Of a DNA stretch of 6,285 bases, positions 1 through 5,006 are shown in pieces. A program made the position numbers and the translations under genes. Under the pieces are notes generated by a model. That model ran no database searches. It had not been told where the DNA came from and saw only the letters and a list, made by a program, of their open reading frames with translations. The stretch is from NCBI GenBank assembly GCA_016206955.1, contig JACQQO010000018.1:1-6285 (forward strand), written 5' to 3'. How positions within the stretch are numbered: position 1 is the first letter of the stretch; the number at the start of each line of letters is the position of its first letter. This DNA is from Candidatus Omnitrophota bacterium (GTDB lineage Bacteria; Omnitrophota; Omnitrophia; Omnitrophales; Danuiimicrobiaceae).

Positions 1-179
1 GCCTCCCGAAGCACGTTTTGCATTAAATTCGTAACGCCGCGGCCAACGAAGGAGGCGATTTTCTCGGGCGGAAGTTCCGTGACGCCGAGCCCCTTCAAAG
101 CCCAGTTGACCGAAGTTGTGACATCTCGGCAAGAGTCAATCAAAGTGCCGTCTAAATCATAAATCAAAAGTTTAATCAT
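1..179 (-). CDS. HAD-superfamily phosphatase, phosphoglycolate phosphatase-like (partial, N-terminal 59 residues)
   Basis: The visible part is the start of a haloacid dehalogenase-type phosphohydrolase. It runs off the left edge of the window, so only about a quarter of a usual 210-230 residue protein is seen. Residues 8-12 read DLDGT, the family's motif I: Asp8 would be the nucleophile that takes the phosphate and Asp10 the general acid. Residues near 46-52 (FVGRGVT) resemble the G-R-G cap segment of phosphoglycolate phosphatase/Gph-like members. The ATG at 179 gives the canonical MIKLLIYDLDGT start, and a purine-rich GGAAGGTGAT stretch lies upstream as a possible ribosome site. It follows the glycosyltransferase on the same strand with a 76-bp gap, so co-transcription is possible. 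The substrate is not determinable: other small phosphate esters, sugar phosphates or nucleotides are alternatives to phosphoglycolate. Confidence 0.85.
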   Translation of the reverse strand, partial: MIKLLIYDLDGTLIDSCRDVTTSVNWALKGLGVTELPPEKIASFVGRGVTNLMQNVLRE

Positions 180-191
180 GATTGCATATCA

Positions 192-280
192 CCTTCCCCC
201 CTTGTGGGGGAAGGCAGGGATGGGGGGAATAAAAACAAACGCAATCTACCCCCACCTAACCTCCCCCATTAAGGGGGAGG
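192..280. repeat. Pair of inverted palindromic intergenic repeats (REP/BIME-like)
   Basis: Two related units lie head to head. Unit 1 has a perfect 9-bp stem (CCTTCCCCC at 192-200 with GGGGGAAGG at 206-214, 5-nt loop) followed by CAGGGATGGGGGG. Unit 2 has a perfect 8-bp stem (CCTCCCCC at 260-267 with GGGGGAGG at 273-280, 5-nt loop). The reverse complement of unit 2 matches unit 1 along most of its length, including the trailing AGGT-GGGGG tail (248-258). This is the architecture of bacterial interspersed palindromic repeats. It separates two same-strand genes, so it could affect mRNA end formation or stability. Neither stem is followed by a T-run, so a standard intrinsic terminator is not supported. 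Confidence 0.7.
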
Positions 281-1137
281 GAATGAACGATTAAATTCTT
301 CTTCAAGACATTCTCGACTAGCCCTTCATAATATTTAGCTTCTCCGATTTTCCCGCGCTTTCTCGCGCCTTGAACCACGATATTTGCTTTGCGCAAGATC
401 TCGGAAGCGACTAATTCTTTTTGTTGGGAATTCAACTCGCCTGAATGAAAAAGTTTCAGAAGCGCGCGAATCCGAAATTGATCCATCACAGAAAATTGGC
501 GTGAACGCTGATCTTCGTGGCCGCCGTATTTGATTACATAAGGCTTGGGGATCAAACTGATAGGCAAACGTGCACTCGCTCGAAGCCAAAGGTCATAATC
601 CTCACATGCCGGAAGCGATTCGTCAAAGAGACCGACTTGATCGAAAAATTCACGACGCATCATTACGCAAGAAGGGCTTACGATTGAAAGCGGAAGACAC
701 TTTTCGAAAATAAATCCACCAAATTTTTGATGTTTTTTCATCGGATTGACACGCACGCCGTTTCGAATCCAAATCTCTTCCGTCTGACAAATCAAATAAG
801 TGGGATTTGCTTCGAAGAATTCAAGCTGAGCTTTTAACTTTCCCGGAAGCCACTCATCATCCGAATCAAGGAAGGCAACGAATTCGCGCCGGCTGGCGCG
901 AATTCCCAGGTTCCGCGCTGCCGAAGGACCTTGATTGGATTGAAATAGATAATGAACTTGAGAATCAGTTTTAGAAATAGCCTCAACTAAGCTTCGGGTA
1001 TCATCTATGGAGCCGTCGTCCACGACGAAAACTTCAAACGATACGTCTTTTTGAACCAAAACTGAATTCAAGGCACGTTCAAGTGTATGAGCACGGTTGA
1101 ATGTAGGAATCACAACGCTAACCATCGCCGACATCAT
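256..1137 (-). CDS. Glycosyltransferase family 2 (GT-A fold)
   Basis: This is a family 2 inverting glycosyltransferase, expected to act at the cytoplasmic face of the membrane and transfer a sugar from a nucleotide-sugar donor during surface glycan synthesis. The 293-residue protein opens with VSVVIPTFNR (6-15), the nucleotide-binding strand of GT-A enzymes. It then has VVDDGS with Asp40-Asp41 (donor binding), NQGPSAARNLGI (68-79), and the DSDD metal-binding motif at 91-94 followed by EW. The catalytic-base region is CEDYDLWLR (178-186), and YGGHEDQRS (204-212) is typical of one GT2 subgroup. No membrane helices are apparent, so it is probably soluble or peripheral. I show the first ATG (1137). 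The ATG at 1125 gives the usual MVSVVIPTFNR start and may be the real one, since no SD precedes either and an extended -10-like sequence overlaps 1133-1141. The last eight residues (SLPLNGGG) are encoded by an intergenic palindromic repeat. Acceptor and sugar are unknown. Confidence 0.9.
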   Translation of the reverse strand: MMSAMVSVVIPTFNRAHTLERALNSVLVQKDVSFEVFVVDDGSIDDTRSLVEAISKTDSQVHYLFQSNQGPSAARNLGIRASRREFVAFLDSDDEWLPGKLKAQLEFFEANPTYLICQTEEIWIRNGVRVNPMKKHQKFGGFIFEKCLPLSIVSPSCVMMRREFFDQVGLFDESLPACEDYDLWLRASARLPISLIPKPYVIKYGGHEDQRSRQFSVMDQFRIRALLKLFHSGELNSQQKELVASEILRKANIVVQGARKRGKIGEAKYYEGLVENVLKKNLIVHSLPLNGGG

Positions 1138-1141
1138 ATCA
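1133..1141 (-). promoter_or_regulatory. Candidate extended -10 promoter of the glycosyltransferase gene
   Basis: On the minus strand the sequence TGATATGAT fits an extended -10 element (TGN-TATAAT) with one mismatch in the hexamer. The predicted transcription start would be near 1126, immediately before the ATG at 1125, which implies a leaderless message and favours that start codon. No convincing -35 box lies upstream. The call rests only on the motif and its position. Confidence 0.35.
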
Positions 1142-1156
1142 AAATACCCGCCATTC

Positions 1157-1441
1157 TAAAAGACAGAAGCCTAGTGCCGAAGCACGCTCACGAGGCGGAG
1201 CGGGCACGGTGGTGGCAAGAGCTGTTATCGGCACCGGCAGTTCGGCGCTCCAGCAGCGCCGACTGCTTGCGCTCTCGCCGTTCGGACCCGTCACTAAAAC
1301 TTTGGCGGGACCGAGCTCCGAACGGCTACGAGAGCTGCCTCTTAACAGCTCTTGCCACCGAGCGAAGCCGAAGTGCGCGAGTGAGGAATTCCTCGCAGGG
1401 GAATTCCGAACGGTGAGGAGGCGCTTGGCTTCTGTCTTTTA
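1157..1441. mobile_element. 285-bp GC-rich structured element with 15-bp terminal inverted repeats (MITE-like or structured-RNA locus)
   Basis: The ends are a perfect 15-bp inverted repeat: TAAAAGACAGAAGCC at 1157-1171 and its complement at 1427-1441. The outermost bases are TA on both sides, as expected if a Tc1/mariner-IS630-type element had inserted at a TA dinucleotide. Inside lies a second perfect 17-bp inverted repeat (1211-1227 with 1343-1359, GGTGGCAAGAGCTGTTA). It encloses two further hairpins: 1237-1266 (5-bp plus 7-bp stem with one bulged base) and 1271-1335 (7-bp plus 9-bp stem with a 3-nt bulge). The left shoulder has GTGC-CGAA-GCAC (1174-1185). The right shoulder has the palindrome GAGGAATTCCTC (1383-1394). 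The element is richer in G and C than its flanks and shows no credible protein. It fills most of the gap between the divergent glycosyltransferase and SOD genes. It may be a non-autonomous mobile element, a structured RNA, or both. Confidence 0.6.
1237..1335. other. Two tandem strong hairpins in the core of the structured element
   Basis: Hairpin A: GCAGT (1237-1241) pairs with ACTGC (1262-1266), then, after a bulged T at 1242, CGGCGCT (1243-1249) pairs with AGCGCCG (1255-1261) around a 5-nt loop. Hairpin B: GCTCTCG (1271-1277) pairs with CGAGAGC (1329-1335), and CCGTTCGGA (1278-1286) pairs with TCCGAACGG (1317-1325), leaving CTA (1326-1328) bulged. A possible inner CCCG/CGGG pair lies at 1287-1290 and 1306-1309. 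Both sit inside the 17-bp repeat 1211-1227/1343-1359, giving a three-way-junction layout. TCCGAACGG recurs at 1405-1413, so 1278-1286 has an alternative partner. The strand transcribed, if any, is unknown. Confidence 0.55.
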
Positions 1442-1448
1442 TGAGTCG

Positions 1449-1477
1449 CTGTCCTCAGCGAAAGATTCTGAGGACAG
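1449..1477. promoter_or_regulatory. 10-bp inverted repeat overlapping the SOD -35 region (operator or hairpin)
   Basis: CTGTCCTCAG (1449-1458) and CTGAGGACAG (1468-1477) are a perfect inverted repeat separated by 9 bp, with half-site centres 19 bp apart. That is close to two helical turns, as for many dimeric repressor or activator sites. The right half-site overlaps the candidate SOD -35 box. No T-run follows on either strand, so an intrinsic terminator is unlikely. The binding protein is unknown, and it could instead be an extra hairpin of the neighbouring structured element. Confidence 0.4.
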
Positions 1478-1499
1478 AAGAAGAAAATTTGGATAAAAT
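1471..1499 (+). promoter_or_regulatory. Candidate sigma70-type promoter of the Cu/Zn SOD gene
   Basis: AGGACA at 1471-1476 (4 of 6 matches to the -35 consensus) and TAAAAT at 1494-1499 (5 of 6 to the -10) are separated by an ideal 17 bp. The predicted start near 1506 gives a leader of about 23 nt. This leader contains the strong SD GAGGAGG at 1516-1522, six bases before the ATG. The -35 hexamer lies within an inverted repeat, which suggests regulated access. Confidence 0.45.
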
Positions 1500-1528
1500 A
1501 GGACTTACTTAGCCTGAGGAGGATTGCC

Positions 1529-2077
1529 ATGAATAAAACATTTATCCCGCTTTTCATTCTCATCATCTTTTGCCTCGCAAAACCTAGCTTCCGTGAAGAA
1601 GCAATCGCCGTCATTCAAGGAACGGAAGAAAATTCAACTTTGGTGGGCGCTGTACTTTTTGAAGATACGGACGAGGGCCTTAAAATTGAAGCCGATATAT
1701 CGGAAGCTCCGCCCGGAACCCACGGCATTCATATTCATGAAACTGGAAGCTGTGAAGATAAAGGAAATGCCGCCGGCGGTCATTACAATCCGGAAGGGGT
1801 AAAACACGGCTTTTTACTGACAGAGGGTTTTGAAGGCGCTCATGCGGGTGATTTGGGAAATATCCAAATCAGCGAAGAAGGAACCGGAAATCTTTATTTA
1901 GTGGTGCCGGGCCTTACGATTAAAGACGGAACACATAACGTGGAAGGTCGAGCCGTGATCTTACATGAGAAGCAAGATGACTTCGGACAGCCCACCGGCA
2001 ATGCGGGAGGCCGAATCGGTTGCGGCGTTATCAAAATCAGGGAGAAAATTCCTCCATTCGCTAAGAAGCCGGCTTAG
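1529..2077 (+). CDS. sodC: Secreted Cu/Zn superoxide dismutase
   Basis: The enzyme converts superoxide to oxygen and hydrogen peroxide, and in bacteria it acts outside the cytoplasm. The 182-residue product starts with a signal peptide (MNKTF, then a hydrophobic stretch to about residue 17). There is no lipobox cysteine, so a soluble periplasmic or secreted protein is expected. All metal ligands are visible by alignment to the family: copper His68, His70, His85 and His146; zinc His85 (bridging), His93, His105 and Asp108. The disulfide pair is Cys75 and Cys165, and the active-site Arg is Arg162 in GNAGGRIGCGVI. The length is normal for bacterial SodC with a signal peptide. The start is fixed by the SD GAGGAGG six bases upstream. 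The gene is divergent from the glycosyltransferase, and its last 17 bp overlap the convergent EF-P gene. Nothing suggests inactivation, so an active enzyme is likely. Confidence 0.95.
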   Translation: MNKTFIPLFILIIFCLAKPSFREEAIAVIQGTEENSTLVGAVLFEDTDEGLKIEADISEAPPGTHGIHIHETGSCEDKGNAAGGHYNPEGVKHGFLLTEGFEGAHAGDLGNIQISEEGTGNLYLVVPGLTIKDGTHNVEGRAVILHEKQDDFGQPTGNAGGRIGCGVIKIREKIPPFAKKPA

Positions 2078-2666
2078 ATTTAGGCGGCGGTTCATTTTTG
2101 AGGCTTTTAGTGGTCACGCGATCCAAATAGGAAAGGTCCTCAATGTTCACGCGAACTTTTTCCCCTTCCTTGACAAACTGCGGCACTAAAATTTTAAGGC
2201 CGTTCTCAAGCTCCACTTCTTTATAGGTAGAATCGCTTCCGCCTTTGATGGGAGGCGGCGCGGTTTTCACTGCCAATTCAACCACTTTCGGAAAATCAAT
2301 TGAAAGCGGTTTGCCCTCGGCAAAGAGCACATCGATTTCCAAATTCTCTTTCAAGAAAGCGGCCTGCTTCCCGATCGTTTTCTCAAGGAGTGAAAATTGC
2401 TCATACGTTTCCATATTCATAAAGATGCGCTGATCTTTTTCGCGGTAAAGATATTGCATCTTAACGCGCTGGACGTCTACCTCCTCTGCTTTATCTTCTG
2501 CTCTTAAACTTTTCTCATGAATGTGGCCATCTTCCAAACCTTTCAGCTTCAGGTGGACCATTTTCCCAAATTTGCCCGTACCGCGGATTTCATGGGAAAG
2601 CACTCTGCAAGGTTTTCCATCGATCTTGAGGATATTCCCTACGCGGATTTCCGTGGCGTTCAACAT
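2061..2666 (-). CDS. efp: Translation elongation factor P (EF-P) with TGKFGK loop
   Basis: EF-P binds the ribosome next to the P site and relieves stalling at consecutive prolines. The 201 residues show the three family domains: an N-terminal KOW-like domain (about 1-65), a central OB domain (about 68-130, with YLYREKDQRIFMNMETYEQF at 73-91) and a C-terminal OB domain (about 133-188, with NGLKILVPQFVKEGEKVRVN). The tip of domain I, which reaches the tRNA CCA end, reads T30-G31-K32-F33-G34-K35 in place of the common P-G-K-G. Lys32 aligns with the modified Lys34 of E. coli. The TGK-x-G pattern resembles the hypusine loop of eIF5A. An 11-residue proline/lysine tail (NEPPPKSKPAS) extends past the usual end. 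There is no SD: an extended -10 sits so close to the ATG that the message may be leaderless. The gene is divergent from the helicase and convergent with SOD. Confidence 0.93.
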   Translation of the reverse strand: MLNATEIRVGNILKIDGKPCRVLSHEIRGTGKFGKMVHLKLKGLEDGHIHEKSLRAEDKAEEVDVQRVKMQYLYREKDQRIFMNMETYEQFSLLEKTIGKQAAFLKENLEIDVLFAEGKPLSIDFPKVVELAVKTAPPPIKGGSDSTYKEVELENGLKILVPQFVKEGEKVRVNIEDLSYLDRVTTKSLKNEPPPKSKPAS

Positions 2667-2667
2667 A

Positions 2668-2676
2668 TGATATAAT
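2668..2676 (+). promoter_or_regulatory. Extended -10 promoter of the helicase gene
   Basis: TGATATAAT is a perfect match to the extended -10 consensus (TG-N-TATAAT). The start site is predicted near 2683, giving a leader of only about 13 nt before the ATG at 2697. That leader has no SD. The -35 region (TTTCCG near 2648-2653) is poor, which is usual for extended -10 promoters. The element overlaps the EF-P promoter on the other strand. Confidence 0.65.
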
Positions 2677-2703
2677 CATACCAAAAATATACTTCTATGC
2701 CCA
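2675..2703 (-). promoter_or_regulatory. Extended -10 promoter of efp, overlapping the helicase promoter
   Basis: Read on the minus strand, TGGTATGAT (2683 down to 2675) is an extended -10 with one mismatch in the hexamer. TGGGCA (2703 to 2698; 4 of 6 matches to -35) lies 17 bp upstream, inside the first helicase codons. The predicted start near 2668 is only about two bases before the EF-P ATG, so the transcript would be effectively leaderless. The two -10 boxes share 2675-2676 and are related by the near-palindrome TATGAT-3-ATCATA (2666-2680). Confidence 0.55.
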
Positions 2704-4643
2704 TCCAATTAGATCCCTTTCAACAAGAAGCCATCGAGTGGATTGAAAAAGAGCGTTCCGTTCTTGTCTCTGCCCCCACCGGCGCGGGCAAAACTCTGAT
2801 TGCCGAACGCGCGATCGACAAAGCCCTTTCCAGACAAGAAGAAGTCATTTACACCGCTCCCATTAAAGCCTTAAGCAATCAAAAATATCGCGATTTTCGG
2901 GCGAGTTACGGTGAGGCCCGAGTCGGTATTTTAACGGGCGATGTTTCGATCAATGTCGATGCGCCCATTCTCATTATGACCACTGAAATTTACCGAAATT
3001 CCCTCTTCGAAAATTTAGACCGGGTCCAAAAAGTGGGATGGGTGGTCTTCGATGAAATTCATTACCTCGACGATCCTGAACGCGGAACGGTTTGGGAAGA
3101 GGCGATTTTATTTACACCGCCTCAAATCAGAATTCTTGCCTTAAGCGCGACGGTGCCAAACGTACGGCAGCTTGCTGATTGGATTCGTTTGGTTCACGAA
3201 CGTCCGATCGCCGTCGTGGAAGAAACCCACAGGCCTGTGCCACTTCATTTTCTCTTTCAATGTCAAGGAAGAATCATCGATAACATCAATCGCCTTCGCC
3301 AAGAAGGCTATTTTAATCGGGATGATTGGCGATTAAGTTCCCGCGACAGACGGCGCGGCGTTCGGCCGCTCAGAGCAAAACCTAATCGCTTGGATCATTT
3401 GCTCCGCCATTTGATCGAACAAAAAAGATTGCCCGCGATTTATTTTATTTTCGGACGCCGGCGCGCCGAAATTCTGGCACAGGAAGCGTCGCAGTTTAAT
3501 TTTCTTACTCCAACTGAAGAAAAAGAAATCCGCGAGCTTTATCAAACGCTTCTGGAACGTTACGACTTAATCCGTGAACGATCGGCTGAAGATCTAAGAA
3601 ATCTCGTCGTGCGAGGCATCGCCTATCACCATGCCGGAATGCTCCCCACTTTGAAAGAAATTGTGGAGCAACTCTTTACCAGCCGGCTCATTAAAGTGAT
3701 TTTCACCACCGAAACATTTGCGCTTGGAATTAATATGCCGGCGCGGAGTGTTACTTTTGATGAGCTTGAAAAATTCTATGGCACGCGGTTTCGAAATCTC
3801 ACAAACCGCGACTTTTATCAAATGGCCGGGCGTGCAGGACGGCGCGGGATGGATGCGGAAGGTTATGTTTACGTCAGAATTCACCCGAATGATATTCCTT
3901 TCACGGAGGTTCAGCGCGTTCTTTACGGAAAACCCGAAGCGATTCGAAGCCAGCTGAATACGACGTATGCAACTTTGCTCAATTTGTACCGCGATTTGGG
4001 AAGAAAGCTGCTCGATATTTATCCCCGAACGTTTCATCATTTCCAATCCTCCGAAAAAATGCGCCGCGAAGGCTACCAATCGATGGAGCGGAAATTGGCG
4101 CTTCTGGAAGAAATGGGGTATTTCGATAAAAACCGCCTCACGTCGAAAGGAGAATTTGCGGCATCGCTCTTTGGATATGAATTATTGCTCGCCGAAATGC
4201 ATGGAGACGGAATTCTGGACGAGCTTGGAGAAATCCGGCTCAATCTATTTCTCTCGGCGCTTGTCTTTGAACCTCGCAAGGGAGACCATCCAATACGCCT
4301 GAATCCTAAAACGGATGCTCTTCTGCGCGAGGCAGAACGCTATTACCGAAATATCCATAAGCGAGAATTCAAATACCGAGTTTTCCCCTACCTAAAGCCT
4401 CCGCACTTTCATATGGCTGCTGTAGTCGAAGCATGGACAAAGGGAGAGACTTTCGATAAGCTTTTTAGGCTCACTCAAGCAGATGAAGGAGAACTAGTTC
4501 GGCATTTTCGGATGATCATCCAGCTCTTGAAAGACTTGGCGCACGCGCCGCACACCTCAGAACGCCTTCGCCAAACAGCAGAACACGCGCGTCATTTGAT
4601 CAACCGCGGAGTGGTGGACGCTGAAAAACAGCTGAGAGCTTAA
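2697..4643 (+). CDS. Ski2-like DEIH-box RNA helicase (Dob10/Mtr4 superfamily)
   Basis: This is a superfamily 2 ATP-dependent helicase of the Ski2/Mtr4 class, predicted to unwind structured RNA in the cytoplasm in RNA turnover or ribosome-related processing. Visible motifs are: LDPFQQEAIE (5-14, Q-motif region); I, APTGAGKT (26-33); Ia, TAPIKALSNQKYRD (53-66); II, DEIH (119-122); III, SAT (150-152); IV, IYFIFGRRRAE (248-258); V, TTETFALGINMPAR (337-350); and VI, QMAGRAGRRG (375-384). Residues about 480-640 form a helical C-terminal region. Its VVEAWTKGETFDKLFRLTQADEGELVRHFRMIIQLLKDL pattern (576-614) matches a DSHCT domain. At 648 residues it is compact and lacks the long arch insertion of eukaryotic Mtr4/Ski2, which resembles cyanobacterial forms. 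The Met at 2697 fits the family's start, although no SD is present. It is divergent from EF-P and shares its promoter region. A DNA-repair role (Hel308-like) is less likely given the DSHCT features. Confidence 0.92.
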   Translation: MPIQLDPFQQEAIEWIEKERSVLVSAPTGAGKTLIAERAIDKALSRQEEVIYTAPIKALSNQKYRDFRASYGEARVGILTGDVSINVDAPILIMTTEIYRNSLFENLDRVQKVGWVVFDEIHYLDDPERGTVWEEAILFTPPQIRILALSATVPNVRQLADWIRLVHERPIAVVEETHRPVPLHFLFQCQGRIIDNINRLRQEGYFNRDDWRLSSRDRRRGVRPLRAKPNRLDHLLRHLIEQKRLPAIYFIFGRRRAEILAQEASQFNFLTPTEEKEIRELYQTLLERYDLIRERSAEDLRNLVVRGIAYHHAGMLPTLKEIVEQLFTSRLIKVIFTTETFALGINMPARSVTFDELEKFYGTRFRNLTNRDFYQMAGRAGRRGMDAEGYVYVRIHPNDIPFTEVQRVLYGKPEAIRSQLNTTYATLLNLYRDLGRKLLDIYPRTFHHFQSSEKMRREGYQSMERKLALLEEMGYFDKNRLTSKGEFAASLFGYELLLAEMHGDGILDELGEIRLNLFLSALVFEPRKGDHPIRLNPKTDALLREAERYYRNIHKREFKYRVFPYLKPPHFHMAAVVEAWTKGETFDKLFRLTQADEGELVRHFRMIIQLLKDLAHAPHTSERLRQTAEHARHLINRGVVDAEKQLRA

Positions 4644-4649
4644 AGATCT

Positions 4650-4707
4650 GGGGACACTTTACTTAATTCAAACTATCAGTTATCGAAGAATTAAGTAAAG
4701 TGTCCCC
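4650..4707. repeat. Perfect 20-bp-stem hairpin repeat (GGGGACACTTTAC type)
   Basis: The arm at 4650-4669, beginning GGGGACACTTTAC, is exactly complementary to 4688-4707, with an 18-nt loop. A small AACT/AGTT hairpin (4671-4674 and 4678-4681) is possible inside the loop. It starts six bases after the helicase stop codon and ends 17 bases before the DUF378 stop codon, so it sits in a short convergent gap. It may end or protect both transcripts. There is no T-run after either arm, so this is not a standard intrinsic terminator. The GGGGAC ends resemble palindromes mobilised by REP-associated (Y1) transposases. That link is recalled, not tested. Confidence 0.75.
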
Positions 4708-4724
4708 CAATTTACCAATAATCG

Positions 4725-4946
4725 TTATGATTTTTTACAGGCGGGACAAACCATAAAATAACTCGAAAGCAGCACGAGCCCCGAAAGCCCAACCAATCCG
4801 TAGATAATTCGGGTGATTGCTGTCCCGTAGCCAAACAGCCGCTCCACAAAATTCACATCAATCAGCGCAATCAATCCCCAATTTAAGGCGCCGATAACGG
4901 CAAGAGCGCCCACAATTTTGCAAAGGACACAACCTTGTTTTAGCAT
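4725..4946 (-). CDS. DUF378 small membrane protein with two CxxC motifs
   Basis: The 73-residue protein belongs to the DUF378 family, recognised by GALNWGLIALID (19-30) and ITRIIYGLVGLSGLVLL (44-60). It has two transmembrane helices (about 11-30 and 44-64). The family's function is unknown. Unusually, each end carries a CxxC pair: Cys6/Cys9 (CVLC) and Cys67/Cys70 (CPAC). With two helices the two ends lie on the same side of the membrane, so the four cysteines could together hold a metal such as zinc or iron, or form redox-active thiols. This is inference. The start is supported by the SD GGAGGT (4957 to 4952), five bases before the ATG. It is convergent with the helicase and divergent from another small Cys-rich membrane protein. 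Confidence 0.85.
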   Translation of the reverse strand: MLKQGCVLCKIVGALAVIGALNWGLIALIDVNFVERLFGYGTAITRIIYGLVGLSGLVLLSSYFMVCPACKKS

Positions 4947-4962
4947 GCAATACCTCCATGGT

Positions 4963-4991
4963 TAGGTACTACCTACCTGCCGGCAGGCAGG
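4963..4991. repeat. Two adjacent palindromes in the DUF378 leader
   Basis: TAGGTA-C-TACCTA (4963-4975) is a perfect inverted repeat about a single base. It overlaps a second palindrome centred on CCTGCCGGCAGG (4976-4987). Extending that to 4972-4991 gives a 20-bp palindrome with one mismatched pair. Both lie between the predicted -10 and the SD of the DUF378 gene, so they would be in its 5' leader or act as DNA operator sites. The CCTGCCGGCAGG core resembles a dispersed palindromic repeat seen in several candidate-phylum genomes, a recalled similarity that has not been tested. Confidence 0.55.
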
Positions 4992-5006
4992 CGCTTCAAC
5001 GGCGGC

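Noticed and set aside
1157..1441. CRISPR array or tandem repeat
   Set aside because: The repeats are inverted and paired into stems, not regularly spaced direct repeats with unique spacers.
1087..1496. Two overlapping plus-strand open frames (109 and 95 codons) through the structured element
   Set aside because: Their composition (Arg/Ser-rich, no domains) reflects the GC-rich hairpins. One begins inside the glycosyltransferase gene, neither has an SD, and the terminal and nested inverted repeats explain the sequence better.
1529..1579. Lipoprotein signal in the SOD
   Set aside because: The only cysteine near the leader (Cys15) lies within the hydrophobic core and is preceded by IIF, not a lipobox.
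1342..1614. Minus-strand 90-codon open frame across the element and the SOD start
   Set aside because: It is antisense to the SOD signal peptide region, has no recognisable motif or SD, and overlaps the promoter of a clearly real gene.
3594..4079. Minus-strand 161-codon open frame within the helicase
   Set aside because: It is a shadow of helicase motifs V and VI, with no ribosome site and no recognisable domain.
4650..4707. Intrinsic transcription terminator
   Set aside because: The stem is perfect but AT-rich inside, has an 18-nt loop and lacks a following T-run on either strand. A dispersed palindromic repeat is the better description.
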